Shown here in pieces: positions 1-10,400 of a stretch of 64,000 bases of DNA. How positions within the stretch are numbered: position 1 is the first letter of the stretch; each line of letters begins with the position of its first letter. Position numbers and translations under genes: made by a program. Origin of the DNA: Neoechinorhynchus agilis. Taxonomy: Eukaryota; Acanthocephala. The stretch covers positions 6,138,001-6,202,000 of the forward strand of contig CM121343.1 in the NCBI GenBank assembly GCA_051530055.1. The letters run 5' to 3'. A model generated the notes under the pieces. That model had not been told where the DNA came from and did no database searches. It worked only from the letters and a program-made list of their open reading frames with translations.

Positions 1-15
1 GACATAAGCAAACCT

Positions 16-537
16 TTGGACGTCGAGTATCTCGATATTCACATCGACCGACTAACCCAGGACGCCAATATCGAGTTCAACGCACCTCCGGATTCCCAGC
101 AGCAGGCTCCATACGTTCCCCCCTCATGCTGTTCGGTTTGCAAAGGTATTTATACGTTGACGAAAATGGGCGTTCTCAGAGTACATGGGCCCAAAGACTC
201 CCGATGCACAGGGTCTTCTTTACCCCCACATTCTTACCAATCGTCCCCTCGCAGCCAAATCACCGACTTTGATTTTATTTGCAAAATGCTACCTCAAGAT
301 ATCTTAAAGCGAATCCCCAAAGGAGCTAGAACTCAAGTTGCGCTTAAATACTCTGCTTTTCTGAATAGTTGCGTTGACAGCCTAGAGGACATGAATTGGT
401 TGAAGCTATACGCCTTCCCTCGCCTGGTTTTGAACACCCAAGGGTTGAATCCGAGGAACTTAACCGATTCTATAAAAAGAAAGTCCTGGAATTTTAGAGT
501 GATTTCGAAAGGCTTTTTGTCTCATTATGACTTCTAA
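16..537 (+). pseudogene. LINE N-terminal segment with Cys/His motif
   Basis: A 173-residue open segment. Residues about 38-70 contain CCSVCKG, then VLRVHG, then RCTG, spaced like the short C2HC-type nucleic-acid-binding motif at the head of this LINE type. The later part (MNWLKLYAFPRLVL) resembles the conserved linker of these elements ahead of the RT. It runs into the RT segment through a frame change near 530. The true start of the element ORF may lie left of the window. Confidence 0.6.
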
Positions 538-1930
538 GAGTTTCCACAAAATCCGTCCTTTAAACGAGCGAGTTTCGGCAAAATTATCTGATGGAGACAT
601 CCGCGGAGCTGTTCGACTTTTATCCTCAACTGAAGATTTCGCCCCCAACCATGAAGCCACGTATCAGGCTCTTTTAAACAAGCACCCCAATTTTAGTGGA
701 GCGACGGTGCTTAACTTTCCACAAGTAGCGCCGGACCAAACTTCCGTCGATGAATTTAAAAGCGCTATTTTCTCCTTCGTGAAAGGTTCAGGACACGGAC
801 CTGACGGTTTGCGCCCTCAACACCTCAAGGATATGTTATCCTTCTCGACCTGTACTGCGGGTAAACTCCTGGAATCTTCTCTGGTCAGAGTGGTTGACCT
901 TTTCATCCGGGGTTCCCTTAGCGAATTCGGAATCCGGCTTTTCTTCTCGGCTTCTCTTTGTGCGCTTTCGAAAATAGATGGCAGGATTCGTCCCATCGCC
1001 ATCGGCTGCACTCTTCGGAGACTTGCAGCTAAAATAATATGTAAGAGAGTTGCGCCGAAATTGGGTGGGGTGTTGAGGCCTTTCCAGCTAGGATGCTGCA
1101 CACCTTGTGGTGCCGAAGCCATGACTCACGCTCTTCGCGACCATCTTGAAATGGCAAAGACTCCCTTGGTCGTCTTAAAGTTAGATTTTAAAAAAGCTTT
1201 CAACTCCTTCCGTAGAGAGAAAATGTTGGATGCCATCAAAGATTTTATCCTTGGTCCCATTGGATTCGCGTGTACAATCAATGAATTGGCACAATCACCA
1301 ATTTCTCCTTTCAACGGCTGGTACCTGGATGACGCCACACTCAGCGGTGATCCCCAGGTTGTTTTAGGGGACTTACAAGCTATTATAAGCGAAGCAGAAA
1401 ACTTGGGCCTCGAACTGAATTTCGAAAAATGCGAAATCCTTTTTCAGGGATTCGATGGCAGTTCCCGTTCGACGATCATCGCAGATTTTCGGCAAGTTGC
1501 TCCCGGGGTGCGCGAGGTTACAAAATGCGAATTTAATCTCCTCGGAAGCCCCATTTTCGCCGAAAATGTCTCAAAGGACCTCGAGGCCCATATACCGAAG
1601 CTCGATTTATTATGTACAAGAGCATGTGAGCTGTCAGCGCACGAAGCCTTCTTCCTTTTAAAGAATTGCCTATACATCCCCAAATTGATGTATAAGCTGA
1701 GAGCTGCTCCGTGTTTCGGGGAGAAAATAGTTTTATCGGATCTCGACGGGGTTTTACGCTCTTTTTTAAAGAAAATTTTAAATATAAACATTACGGATAT
1801 GGGCTGGCGGCAGGCTACGTTCCCAACCTCTTTTGGCGGCCTCGGCATCCGCGCAGTGTCTGATTTAGCCCTTCCAGCGCTCCTCGCCTTTTACCGAGCC
1901 AGCAAAACGTACGCGGACTTTCCAACATGA
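527..1930 (+). pseudogene. LINE reverse transcriptase, internally deleted
   Basis: Reverse transcriptase blocks are readable in order: GSGHGPDGLRPQHLKDM (finger region, residues about 87-103), GRIRPIAIGCTLRRLAAKI, LKLDFKKAFNSFRREKML (motif A, catalytic Asp in LDFKKAF) and GWYLDDATLSGD (motif C, catalytic YLDD). Between MLDAIKDF and LGPIGFACTINEL the expected stretch ending in a QGDP-type motif B is missing, about 60 residues. The junction is near base 1,250, in frame. The thumb continues to GGLGIRAVSDLALPALLA. A four-base overlap ATGA at 1927-1930 links it out of frame to the C-terminal segment. An enzyme lacking motif B should be inactive. Confidence 0.85.
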
Positions 1931-2604
1931 GACAAAACTCCCAACATTATTTGGACGGTTTGTCGATCTGGCAATCCCGGACAGAGATCCCGCACCTTCC
2001 GGAAAATGACCACAAGCAGTCGGCTTGGGACCTTCCCCCAATAAAGACGATTCACGAATCCTTTAAAGATCTTCTCGAAGAGGCTTCCCAAGTTCGTCTT
2101 GCGGCGTGCTCTACAAAGGAATCCGGAGCCTGGCTAAATGCTCTCCCCGCCCCGACAATCGGAACTCTTCTAGAGGATTCCACGTTAAGGGTCGCAGTTT
2201 CTTTAAGATTGGGCCAGGATATTTGTATCTCGCATCGCTGTCGCTGCGGCTCTATAGTTGACGCTAATGGCAGACACGGCATCCGTTGTAAAATGTCCAG
2301 AGGGAGGTTTCCAAGACACGCAGAGTTGAACTCAATTTTGAGTAGAGCCTCAGATTCCGTTCACGTGCCCAATATTCTAGAGCCGAGTAATTTATACTGC
2401 CTAGACAGCAAGCGACCAGACGGTGTTACGGTTTTTCCATGGCAGGAGGGAAAACCGCTTTTATGGGATGCGACTTGTGTGGACACGCTTGCCCACAGTA
2501 ATTTTCCCAACGACGCGACCACAAGGTTGAGCGTGTCATTATCGAGGCCATGTACATTCAGGGAGCCAATACTTTCGAGGGAAACAAGACAGATTATTCC
2601 CTAA
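1927..2604 (+). pseudogene. LINE C-terminal zinc knuckle and restriction-like endonuclease region
   Basis: This segment carries CRCGSIVDANGRHGIRC, a C-x-C-x9-H-x3-C zinc-knuckle arrangement, followed by GRFPRHAELNSIL and then KRPDGVTVFPW...LLWDATCVDT. The order of a CCHC knuckle, an R-H motif and a PD...D motif matches the C-terminal nuclease region of R2-like LINEs; calling KRPDG/WDAT a PD-(D/E)xK-type core is inference. Homology stops near 2,520 and the reading frame then drifts to a stop, so the 3' end of the coding region is lost. Confidence 0.65.
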
Positions 2605-2690
2605 AGTTGAGGATACCTCCTGACAAGAAAATGATGTTTCCAATTCCCTTTTTAGATAATTGACTGAAGTCCAGCGTGATTGGACGAAAT

Positions 2691-3286
2691 ATTTCAATAA
2701 AAGTCATCTTGCATATATAATTTTTCCCCACGTTCACATACTCATGGATTTTATCTTTGCCTATGAATCATACGCCACACTCGATTAAGCAGGTACGAAG
2801 AAACCCAACAATGGCAGATTGTTTAATCGAGTTGGCTGTGCTTGCGGTGATCGAGGCATATGAGAACGTGGTATATGAGCTAAGCACGAATAACCGCCAT
2901 CCAAAGTACAGTTTTTCTTGATTTAGAAAGACATCCTCCGTCGATCGGAAGGGTACATTGATAGGCGGAAAAAGTTTCCAATGACTTTGAACAAATCACT
3001 CACCTTTATTGAGGCGTTAAGATGTCTTCACGGCCCTCGTTACAAAGGGAAAATAAACCATTGTATCCAAAATCGCTCAACTTATCAGCGAACAAAACAG
3101 AACGATACAGGAACATGTAAGCAGCGATTAGAAACCGACGGCGGTTTACAGTGTACAAAAAACGGAAGAATTCTAGTCCGTGTAATTATTTGGTTCGCGT
3201 TAAAAATCGTATCATCATCTTTTCAATCGAAAAATAATTTGTTAAAATTAGCGATGTAGTTTGCTTGCTCGAAGTGTTTTTAAATT
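2691..3286. other. Unassigned spacer between LINE and SINE
   Basis: No convincing coding segment. A short inverted pair (ACTCGATTAA near 2,778 and TTTAATCGAGT near 2,821) is present but is not obviously part of a known element. Confidence 0.4.
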
Positions 3287-3627
3287 AACTTGGGACCCAG
3301 TGGCCTAGTGGTGTGCGCGTTCATAATACGCTCGATATGTCGCTGGTTCAAATCCACTGCTCGCTGGGATCCACGGGGGTTGAGAGGCTGCTAGAAGGGT
3401 AGGATTATGTTTGAAATCGCCCATCGGCCCGAAAAAGTGGGTTGACCCTTTCCCTTCGAGTGCGGCTAAGCGCTTCCGATGTGTGTAAGTTAGCCGAAAG
3501 GCTCCCAAAGGAATATAACCGAGAGGCTCAAAAGAAGATGTCGTAAGACCCTGAATGTATGCGAACTAAAAACTGTTTGAGGTTATGTGATAAATAAATA
3601 AAAAACAGCGATTGAGTTCGTTTTTTA
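3287..3627 (+). mobile_element. tRNA-derived SINE
   Basis: A pol III split promoter is visible: A box TGGCCTAGTGG (3301-3311) and B box GGTTCAAATCC (3345-3355), 33 bases apart, as in tRNA heads. The acceptor stem and T stem do not pair well, so it is not a working tRNA gene. A tRNA-unrelated body of about 190 bases follows and ends in a (TAAA)n-type tail at about 3,590-3,605. Imperfect flanking repeats (AAGTGTTTTTAAATT at 3272 and AAGTGTGTTTTAA at 3628) may be an eroded target-site duplication. Transcription would read the + strand. Confidence 0.75.
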
Positions 3628-3719
3628 AAGTGTGTTTTAATGCTCATTATGGAATTGACTAACAGTTTTAAGTTTCTTCGAATGAAAATTTACAATCGTT
3701 TTTAAAGCTCCGACGTTTA

Positions 3720-4873
3720 CGTGTCATCCGTTAAAAAATAGAACACGTGATCGTTCAATATCTTTCGATTTTGAAAAAATGATCTACGGGAAATTAGAAA
3801 TCAACTGTAGTGTTTTATTGGGTTTTAGTTTTATATCGAATACATGACGTCATCAGCTTAAAAATTAGAACACGTGCTCATGCAATATCTTCTGATTTTG
3901 AGCAGAAAACATACAAGAAAACAGAAATCGAGTGCAGTGTTTTATTGGGTTTTAGTTTTATATCGAAAACATGACGTCATAGCTTAAAAATTAGAAAGTG
4001 TCTCATTATTATAAAAAGCGTGATCTTCAATATCTTTCGATTTTGAAAAATGATCTACGGAAAAGAAATCAATGAGTGTTTTATTGGGTTTTGTTTTATA
4101 TCGAAAACATGTTAAATCATAACGCTTAAAAATTAGAACAGTGTTACGTCCGACGTTTACGCGTCATCAGTTAAAAAATAGAACACGTGATCGTTCAATA
4201 TCTTTCGATTTTGAAAAAATGATCTACGGGAAATTAGAAATCAACTGTAGTGTTTTATTGGGTTTTAGTTTTATATCGAAAACATGACGTCATCAGCTTA
4301 AAAATTAGAACATGTGTTCATGCAATATCTACTGATTTTGAGCAGAAAACATACAAGAAAACAGAAATCGAGTGCAGTGTTTTATTGCTGCTTTTGTTTT
4401 TTCGTTGTTTATATCGAAAACATGTTAAATCAATAACGCGTTCACGATTTACAGGAAAACAGAAATCAAGTGCAGTGTTTTATTGCTGCTTGAGTTTTTT
4501 CGTTGTTTATATCGAAAACATGTTAAATCAATAACGCGTTTACGATTTACAGGAAAACAGAAATCAAGTGCAGTGTTTTATTGCTGCTTGAGTTTTTTCG
4601 TTGTTTATATCGAAAACATGTTAAATCCACGACACGTTTATTACTAAAAAAGTCATAGTTACGTCCGCCGTTTACTTGTTGCAAAGGCGTCATCGGTGTG
4701 AAAAATTTAAACATGTTATCATGCAATATATTCTGATTTTGAGCAAATAGCACACAGGAAAACAGATATCGATTACAATGTTTTATTAGTGCTTCAAATT
4801 TTCGCTTTTTATATCGAAAACATGACGTCATCAGCTTAAAAATGAGAACACGTGCTCATGCAATATATTCCAG
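3720..4873. repeat. Tandem satellite, two alternating ~125 bp unit types
   Basis: Unit A (copies starting near 3,723 and 4,164, with a shortened one near 3,975) shares GAACACGTGATCGTTCAATA and TGATCTACGGGAAATTAG. Unit B (near 3,848, 4,290, 4,688 and a truncated one at 4,826) shares CGTGCTCATGCAATATCT and AAACATACAAGAAAACAG. Both end in a common TGTTTTATTG...TATATCGAAAACATG. A ~98 bp derivative repeats back to back at about 4,440-4,625. Many junctions hold the palindromes TGACGTCA and CACGTG. The last unit breaks off at 4,870-4,873, where the kinase C-lobe coding sequence begins. Confidence 0.85.
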
Positions 4874-5622
4874 GGGTATTAAAATGCGAGGGCATATTCT
4901 ATAGGTCTGATTCTGTCATAATCGTCACGGAAAAAATGGACTACGATATGCTATTCTATATATTACGCTCGGAGAACCCGAAAGGTGGATTGGCGGAGGA
5001 TATTACCAAGTATTTCTGTTTTCAGTTATCTTCAGCGATTCGTTACCTTCATTCAAAGGATATTGCACATTGTGATTTAAAACCAGAAAATGTTCTTTTA
5101 AAGATTTACCCCGAAGATGTTATCCAAACAAAAATTGCAGATTTTGGACATGCTAAGATTATACGGGATGGATCTGTGAGACACACCCTTGTTGGAACTC
5201 TTGCATATTTAGCCCCAGAAGCATTCAATAGCGATTTAAGAAAGCATCATGGATACAATCGGTCGTTGGATATATGGTCATTTGGAGTGATTGCTTACGT
5301 TAGTCTATGTGGATATTTTCCATACCGGGAGGATATTGATCTAGTTCAGCAAGTGATTGCAAATGATAATATATTTGCAAGCAAGGTATAGGATGAGATA
5401 TCGCCGGCTGCGAAGGGTTACATTAGTGAGAAATTATTGGTTCCCGATGCGGGGCGTCGGACAAATTCACAATCGCTTATATACCATGAGTGGTTCACTA
5501 AGGATAAAGCGCTTTTACGGTCGCTTAAGATTCTTGAAGAAAAAGTTGGGATGCAATGGTTGACTGACGAGTTTCAGGAAAGCCCAGCAGAAACTAGTGA
5601 TAGCGAATGCGACACTGAGTGA
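4874..5622 (+). pseudogene. Protein kinase D-like C-lobe, orphan fragment
   Basis: The translation matches the C-lobe of PKD/DKF-type Ser/Thr kinases: GVLKCEGIFYRSDSVIIVTEK (end of N-lobe), catalytic loop HCDLKPENVLL, IADFGHAKI (DFG), VGTLAYLAPEA (activation and P+1 loop), GYNRSLDIWSFGVIAYVSL, then the tail SLIYHEWFTKDKALLR. HCDLKPEN is typical of the PKD/CAMK group. The glycine loop, VAIK lysine, C1 and PH domains are not found upstream. An in-frame TAG at 5389-5391 splits the C-lobe inside the six bases GTATAG; without those six bases the frame is open to 5622. An AATAAA lies about 70 bases after the last stop. It is either a dead partial copy or the last exon of a gene starting left of the window, with a sequence fault. 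Confidence 0.7.
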
Positions 5623-6539
5623 TCTATATACATAGACGAAGAGAGAGAGTGATATTTGTTCGTTCCAGTAAACCATCACATCAATCGACTGTTCAATAAA
5701 GCTCCCCGGGGAAGTTCCTAGTCCAGTACATAATTGACAGATCCAATGTTTGCTTTGGAATAAGGTTGTGAATCTGCTGTGATTTTTCGTTGCTCGCATA
5801 AACAACTATGAGTATAAAGCCAAGCATTGTGCGCTAGAGAAAGCATTCTTCAGACTTGGCATCGCATTCCGCGATTTGCGTATGTATCATTGTGATATTT
5901 ATATGAGCTAAAAATCGTTCATCGGATCCATGATGATGATGGTAAAAGTCGCTCACCAACTACTACACAGCAGTCTCAACTCTTTGGTGGCGATCTAGTC
6001 CGTGGATGCATCCAGATTGAAAATCCGGTATTTTTCCATAGTTGACGACACCAACGTTTTCTCCCTTATGATCTCGGCATCTTGTAACCCTTCATTCTTA
6101 ACAAGCAGCTGGCTTGATTAATTTACTTGTCTTAGAGCTTCACATGTAGGCCTCGTCGCGTTTCGGGAAACAATCAGCGAATCATTTCAGGATATCTGTT
6201 TGTCGTCGTGGATACTTTTAATAGTGTTCATTTAATCCGCATTTTTATTGTCGTAAAAGAGAAACGGTAATGTTTGTATATGCATGTGCAATCAGCACAT
6301 AAAAAGCATAGAATCCAGGAGCTTTTTCCCGGTGACACCCGCTCACATATTAACTGTTGCTTATAGAAGATAACTGTAGTGTATGCAAACGAGATTCTGA
6401 AGCATCATTAACATCTTCCATTACCCGCAATATCTAATGCATCCATGAGGTGAAGATGTGCGAGTGTGGATCTTCAAGGATAACGAAATCGTTTTTATTA
6501 AAATCGGTTTGATTTTTTAGAAAGGAGTAGAGGATCTCA
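5623..6539. other. Intergenic / 5' region of the spectraplakin gene
   Basis: No coding segment recognised. A short GAT microsatellite (ATGATGATGATGG, near 5,931) is present. A pyrimidine-rich TTTTTTAG at about 6,513-6,520 looks like a 3' splice site just ahead of the start codon at 6540, so part of this stretch may hold a non-coding first exon. An in-frame TAG between that site and the ATG supports 6540 as the true start. Confidence 0.45.
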
Positions 6540-7494
6540 ATGGATCCACGTTCAACTCATGATAGATCGCCGCCCGTTCCGCTTCGACGATCAAGCATCA
6601 ATATCAATTGCAGGGAGCGTAGACCACGCTCACTTGCCCTAGACAACAAAGAATTTCAGAGTGATTATCAACGAAGAAGCTACTGTGAAGAAGAGACGTA
6701 TTGCAAAAAACGGGTTAATTCGGATTATTACAGTGCGCAAAGCAATATAAGACGTGAGAGAGAGGATCAAAAAATTGAAGGACATCATATAGCCCACAGC
6801 CAAGATGTTCTTGATCGTTATTCCTTCGGCAATTTGCCAATTATCAGATGCGACGTCTCGCCTTGTTATCGAAGTCTATCTCTAAGTCCAAGTGTGTTTG
6901 CTACAACCATCAATGCTAGTCAGCGGTGCCAGCAGCGTCACGGAAAACCAGTGAATCATCACGTTATCCCATCCGTGCAGCAGCAGTACTATCACCATCG
7001 GTCTGATTGTAATCAGCGATACAACCGCATGGATACGGTTAAGCCAATCAATGATAGACCGAGTTACCGTAAGTATCACTTTCACCTGCCTATTTTTGTT
7101 GATTAGGACGAGTTGTCTAGATCGGCATCACAGCAACTTTTCGGAACGACAGCCAGGTGTCTGCGACCGATCCCACCCGATCGAATCCAACGCCTGGAAC
7201 GAACCTGACATGCACAGATTCAGTTCTCTTCCTTGTCTAAGTGGTGGCGTTGATACCTGGCCGTCCAATATAACCTCCATTACCACTCGGTCAATCATTC
7301 TGAGTGGCAATAATAACAACAACACCAATAATTATGAATCTGATATTGGCGGCGGCAGTGAGCAAAAAACTTATCGGACTGATTTGAGCAGTAGATCAAA
7401 ACAACATGTTTATGCTCATTCCGTCGATGAAGATGATCGTAGATCAGAATACGAAGTTTATCGTAGAAATCGACGAAAGTTTCACAAACGAAAA
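6540..7494 (+). CDS. Spectraplakin exons 1-2: unique basic head
   Basis: Exon 1 (6540-7068) starts MDPRSTHDRSPPVPLRRSS and ends in phase 1 at CC|GTAAGT. The in-frame acceptor for exon 2 is GTCTAG at 7115-7120; the nearer GATTAG would run into a stop. Exon 2 ends at AAA|GTAAGA (7494), phase 0, and the next exon opens in phase 0 at 8033. The 301 residues are rich in Arg, Ser, His, Tyr and Asn, with low-complexity runs (SGNNNNNTNN) and a basic end (YRRNRRKFHKRK). No known domain is seen. A conserved actin-binding head is not present, which is the main oddity of this gene. Confidence 0.65.
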
Positions 7495-10400
7495 GTAAGA
7501 ACAAATTACCGGATTTGTAAAACGAATACTAAGTTTCGCATCATTCTATATGGATGTTTTATATATATATGTGAATCATTCGTGCTTCTTGCTTGTTTGC
7601 ATTTCCCCTCTTATACCATTCACTTTTCCTCCTTAGTGCAAAAAAGGAGTCACATAGAAGGTGAAGGTAGCGAGGTTTGTACAGTAGTTAGTCGGCGGTC
7701 TATATGCAGCCGAGAAATCTGAGACCCAAAGGGTGCTGAGTATTTCTCAACCTAAAGGGCAAGGTGAATTTAGATGTCAACAACGTCGCTCTAGTCAAAA
7801 ATGTACTTTTTGACGTTTTCTCCACTCAAAACTGTGAATTAAACCGTCATTCCACAAATAACGCTAGTCGTCATTGATGAAATATTTTTAGGGCCAAAAT
7901 AATCACCTAATTGCCTGCAGACGGTTTGCCAATTTTTTTATTTTTTTGGAGACTACACTGATTTCGTATCTTCCACATGCTCGACAGAAGGAACCACAGC
8001 GACACTTGTCCTAATATTATATCTTTCTTTAGATCCATCTTATCGTACAAGGTGCCGAAAAAAACCGGCAACAGGGTTATACCTCTTTAACTGCTCCTCA
8101 AGAAACAATGACGACAACTCTTAAGACTACTTCATCTGGTACACCAAGGCTGCCAGCTCGATCTGTCATGTCAATGGCATTCGAGGACGGAAGCGATGTG
8201 GTCATTCGATCTCCCAGCGGCCGCGATCGGCTTGTAAGGATTAGTAAAGTACCGCAGAATGTGCCAACGGCAGCTTGTTTGTCAATAATCGGGAATGCGC
8301 GACTCATCAAGGACCTTGATACCGGAAAGTTTTACACCCTGGCTGATGCCTTATCTAAATCGTTGTTGGATGCTAAAAGGAAATGCCTGGTATCAAAAAA
8401 GAGGGAAGATGTGTATTTGACGCAGGAATCAAGCGGTATCGATCGCGAAATCGGAAGTTTATTAAGCAGGGAAGGAGGATTCTATGCGCATCCGTTCGAC
8501 GAACGACCGATTTCTATTTTGGAAGCTATCGACTCAGGAATTTTGGACCTTACTGATGGATGTCTAGTTAATTTCAGTACGGGCGAGAAGGTGTCCATAA
8601 CCGACGGGTACAGTTTGGGCTTAATTGATGACTCTGGTCTGGACCTATTGAACAAACTAGCATCGCAATTAATCAAGATATCAAAAAAGACTTCGGAATT
8701 TAACATTCCTATTAATCAAGTCGGAAAGAGGATACTTGAAAGTATTGACGATAGTGTCAAAATTGAAAGCATTCGATCGAACGCTAATTTGTCCCTGTGT
8801 GATGCAATCCGCTTGGACTTAATTGACAGGCGGACAAATCAGTTCATTAGACCTTGTGACGGTCAACGAATTAGCATCCGTGAAGCCATACAATCAGGAT
8901 ATCTTGCATCAAATATAGCAGAAATCATATGGAAAGGGAAAAGACTTGACTTAAACGAAACCATATATCAAAACATCTTGGATGGAGAAACTGGGTATAT
9001 TTGTAGCAGCGATAAAGAACACATAACATTACATGCTGCTATCGCTAGGGGTATTTTTGAGAAGCCTATGACAATCAGTGAATTGATATTGAACGGTTTA
9101 ATTGACGAAGAAAGATTTCCTCTTATTGTATATAGCGAGCAGCACAAACAATGGATAACATTTGAAGAAGCTGTTCAAAATGGGTTGGTTGATCGGACCA
9201 CTCGTTGTATGATTCACCCAATAAATCGCACGGCAATATCCCTCGATGAAGCCACGAAGGATGGTCTAATTCAGACTAACGGCAAAGCGGTGATTATGCC
9301 GAATCGCATCGCAGCTCAAAATATTACTGACGCAGTTAAATCTAATCAATTGCAATTGATATTAAGGAAACCTGCATTAAAAGGTCACATAATTCGAGAT
9401 GTGTTAGACAAACGTGCCATCTCTCTCGGTGAAGCCGTCAACCGATCAATTATTAATCTGCACACACAAACATTTACCGATACGTCTACAAGTCAAGTGT
9501 ATTCGATAGATGAAGCCATCGAGCGTGGAAATGTGAGTATTGATTTGAAAACAAGATTAGGGAGGCAAGTACGACTACGTGATTATTCTGGTGAATTGAA
9601 GTCGATGAGCCTTTTGGAAGCCGCACAGAAGGGTCTAATTGACTTGGTTAAAGGTTCAATATACGATCGAAATGGATCGGTGATGTGTATACCGAGAGCG
9701 ATGCGTTGTGGATTGCTCGATGAAGAAAGTGAACGAGCGATTTGTGAACTACGAGGTGAACTTGGATATGATGACTACATTGTCGTGTTCAAAGGCGACG
9801 AACACAGAACGTCAAATAAGAGCGCTACTACGGCGTCGTATAAAGGCAGCGATTTCACACTGACGAACTTCAGTGAAACTCACACGAGTTCTGGTGTGCA
9901 GAGGGGGGAGGAGCCCATTGCAGCAGCAGCACAGCCATGCCCCATTGATGCTGCTGCTGCAGTGAGTGAAGGGAACAAGGAAGGGCAGGAAAATGCGTCA
10001 AACCCGGTGTGTTTCCTTCACCGCAGCCACCAAGAAGTACAATCCTCTCGTATCGACATAGCAGCAAATAAAATGATAATGCATGAGCGAGATAATACTC
10101 GTAAATCGACCGTGCATCATGGAAGTGGCACCATTGAGGCTTACGAAGATGATGGCAGCAGCAGCAGCCTATCAGGACGGCGGCGCCAACAGCGCTGTTA
10201 CTACGTTATGCCGGCGGCAGATGTTGCAGAGGCGGGAGGCGCCGTAGACATGGGAACTAATGAGGAAAGCAGTGTCGCTTCTGACAGGCGTGCCAACGTC
10301 AGCAAATGTACCCATATCGACGGTGGTTGGAAGGGAGCCGGGTTTCCTTCTTCAACAGAACGTGCCATTTCCGGTGCCGCAAATGTTCGTCGGCAGCAGC

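Larger units (their letters stand above)
1..2690 (+). mobile_element. Degenerate LINE (non-LTR retrotransposon) with RT and restriction-like endonuclease region, 5' end cut by window
   Basis: Three overlapping open segments in different frames together read as one non-LTR element: an N-terminal cysteine/histidine segment (about 16-534), a reverse transcriptase (527-1930) and a C-terminal zinc-knuckle plus nuclease region (1927-2604). No apurinic endonuclease domain is seen upstream, and the nuclease-like motifs lie after the RT. That is the layout of older LINE groups with a restriction-like endonuclease (R2/NeSL/CRE-like); the exact clade is inferred only loosely. The copy is dead: frame changes join the segments, part of the RT palm is deleted, and homology fades at about 2,520-2,690. 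No clear poly-A tail or target-site duplication was found. It may lie in a long intron or simply intergenic DNA upstream of the kinase fragment at 4.9 kb. Confidence 0.85.

Noticed and set aside
2695-2860. Terminal inverted repeats of a DNA transposon
   Set aside because: The pairing arms are only about 10 bases, have no target duplication and enclose no transposase.
3301-3375. A functional tRNA gene
   Set aside because: A and B boxes are present but acceptor and T stems do not pair; a long non-tRNA body and A-rich tail follow, so it is a SINE head.
4250-4831. Open segments of ~94 codons on both strands within 4,250-4,831
   Set aside because: They translate the tandem satellite (the same peptide recurs every unit), so they are not genes.
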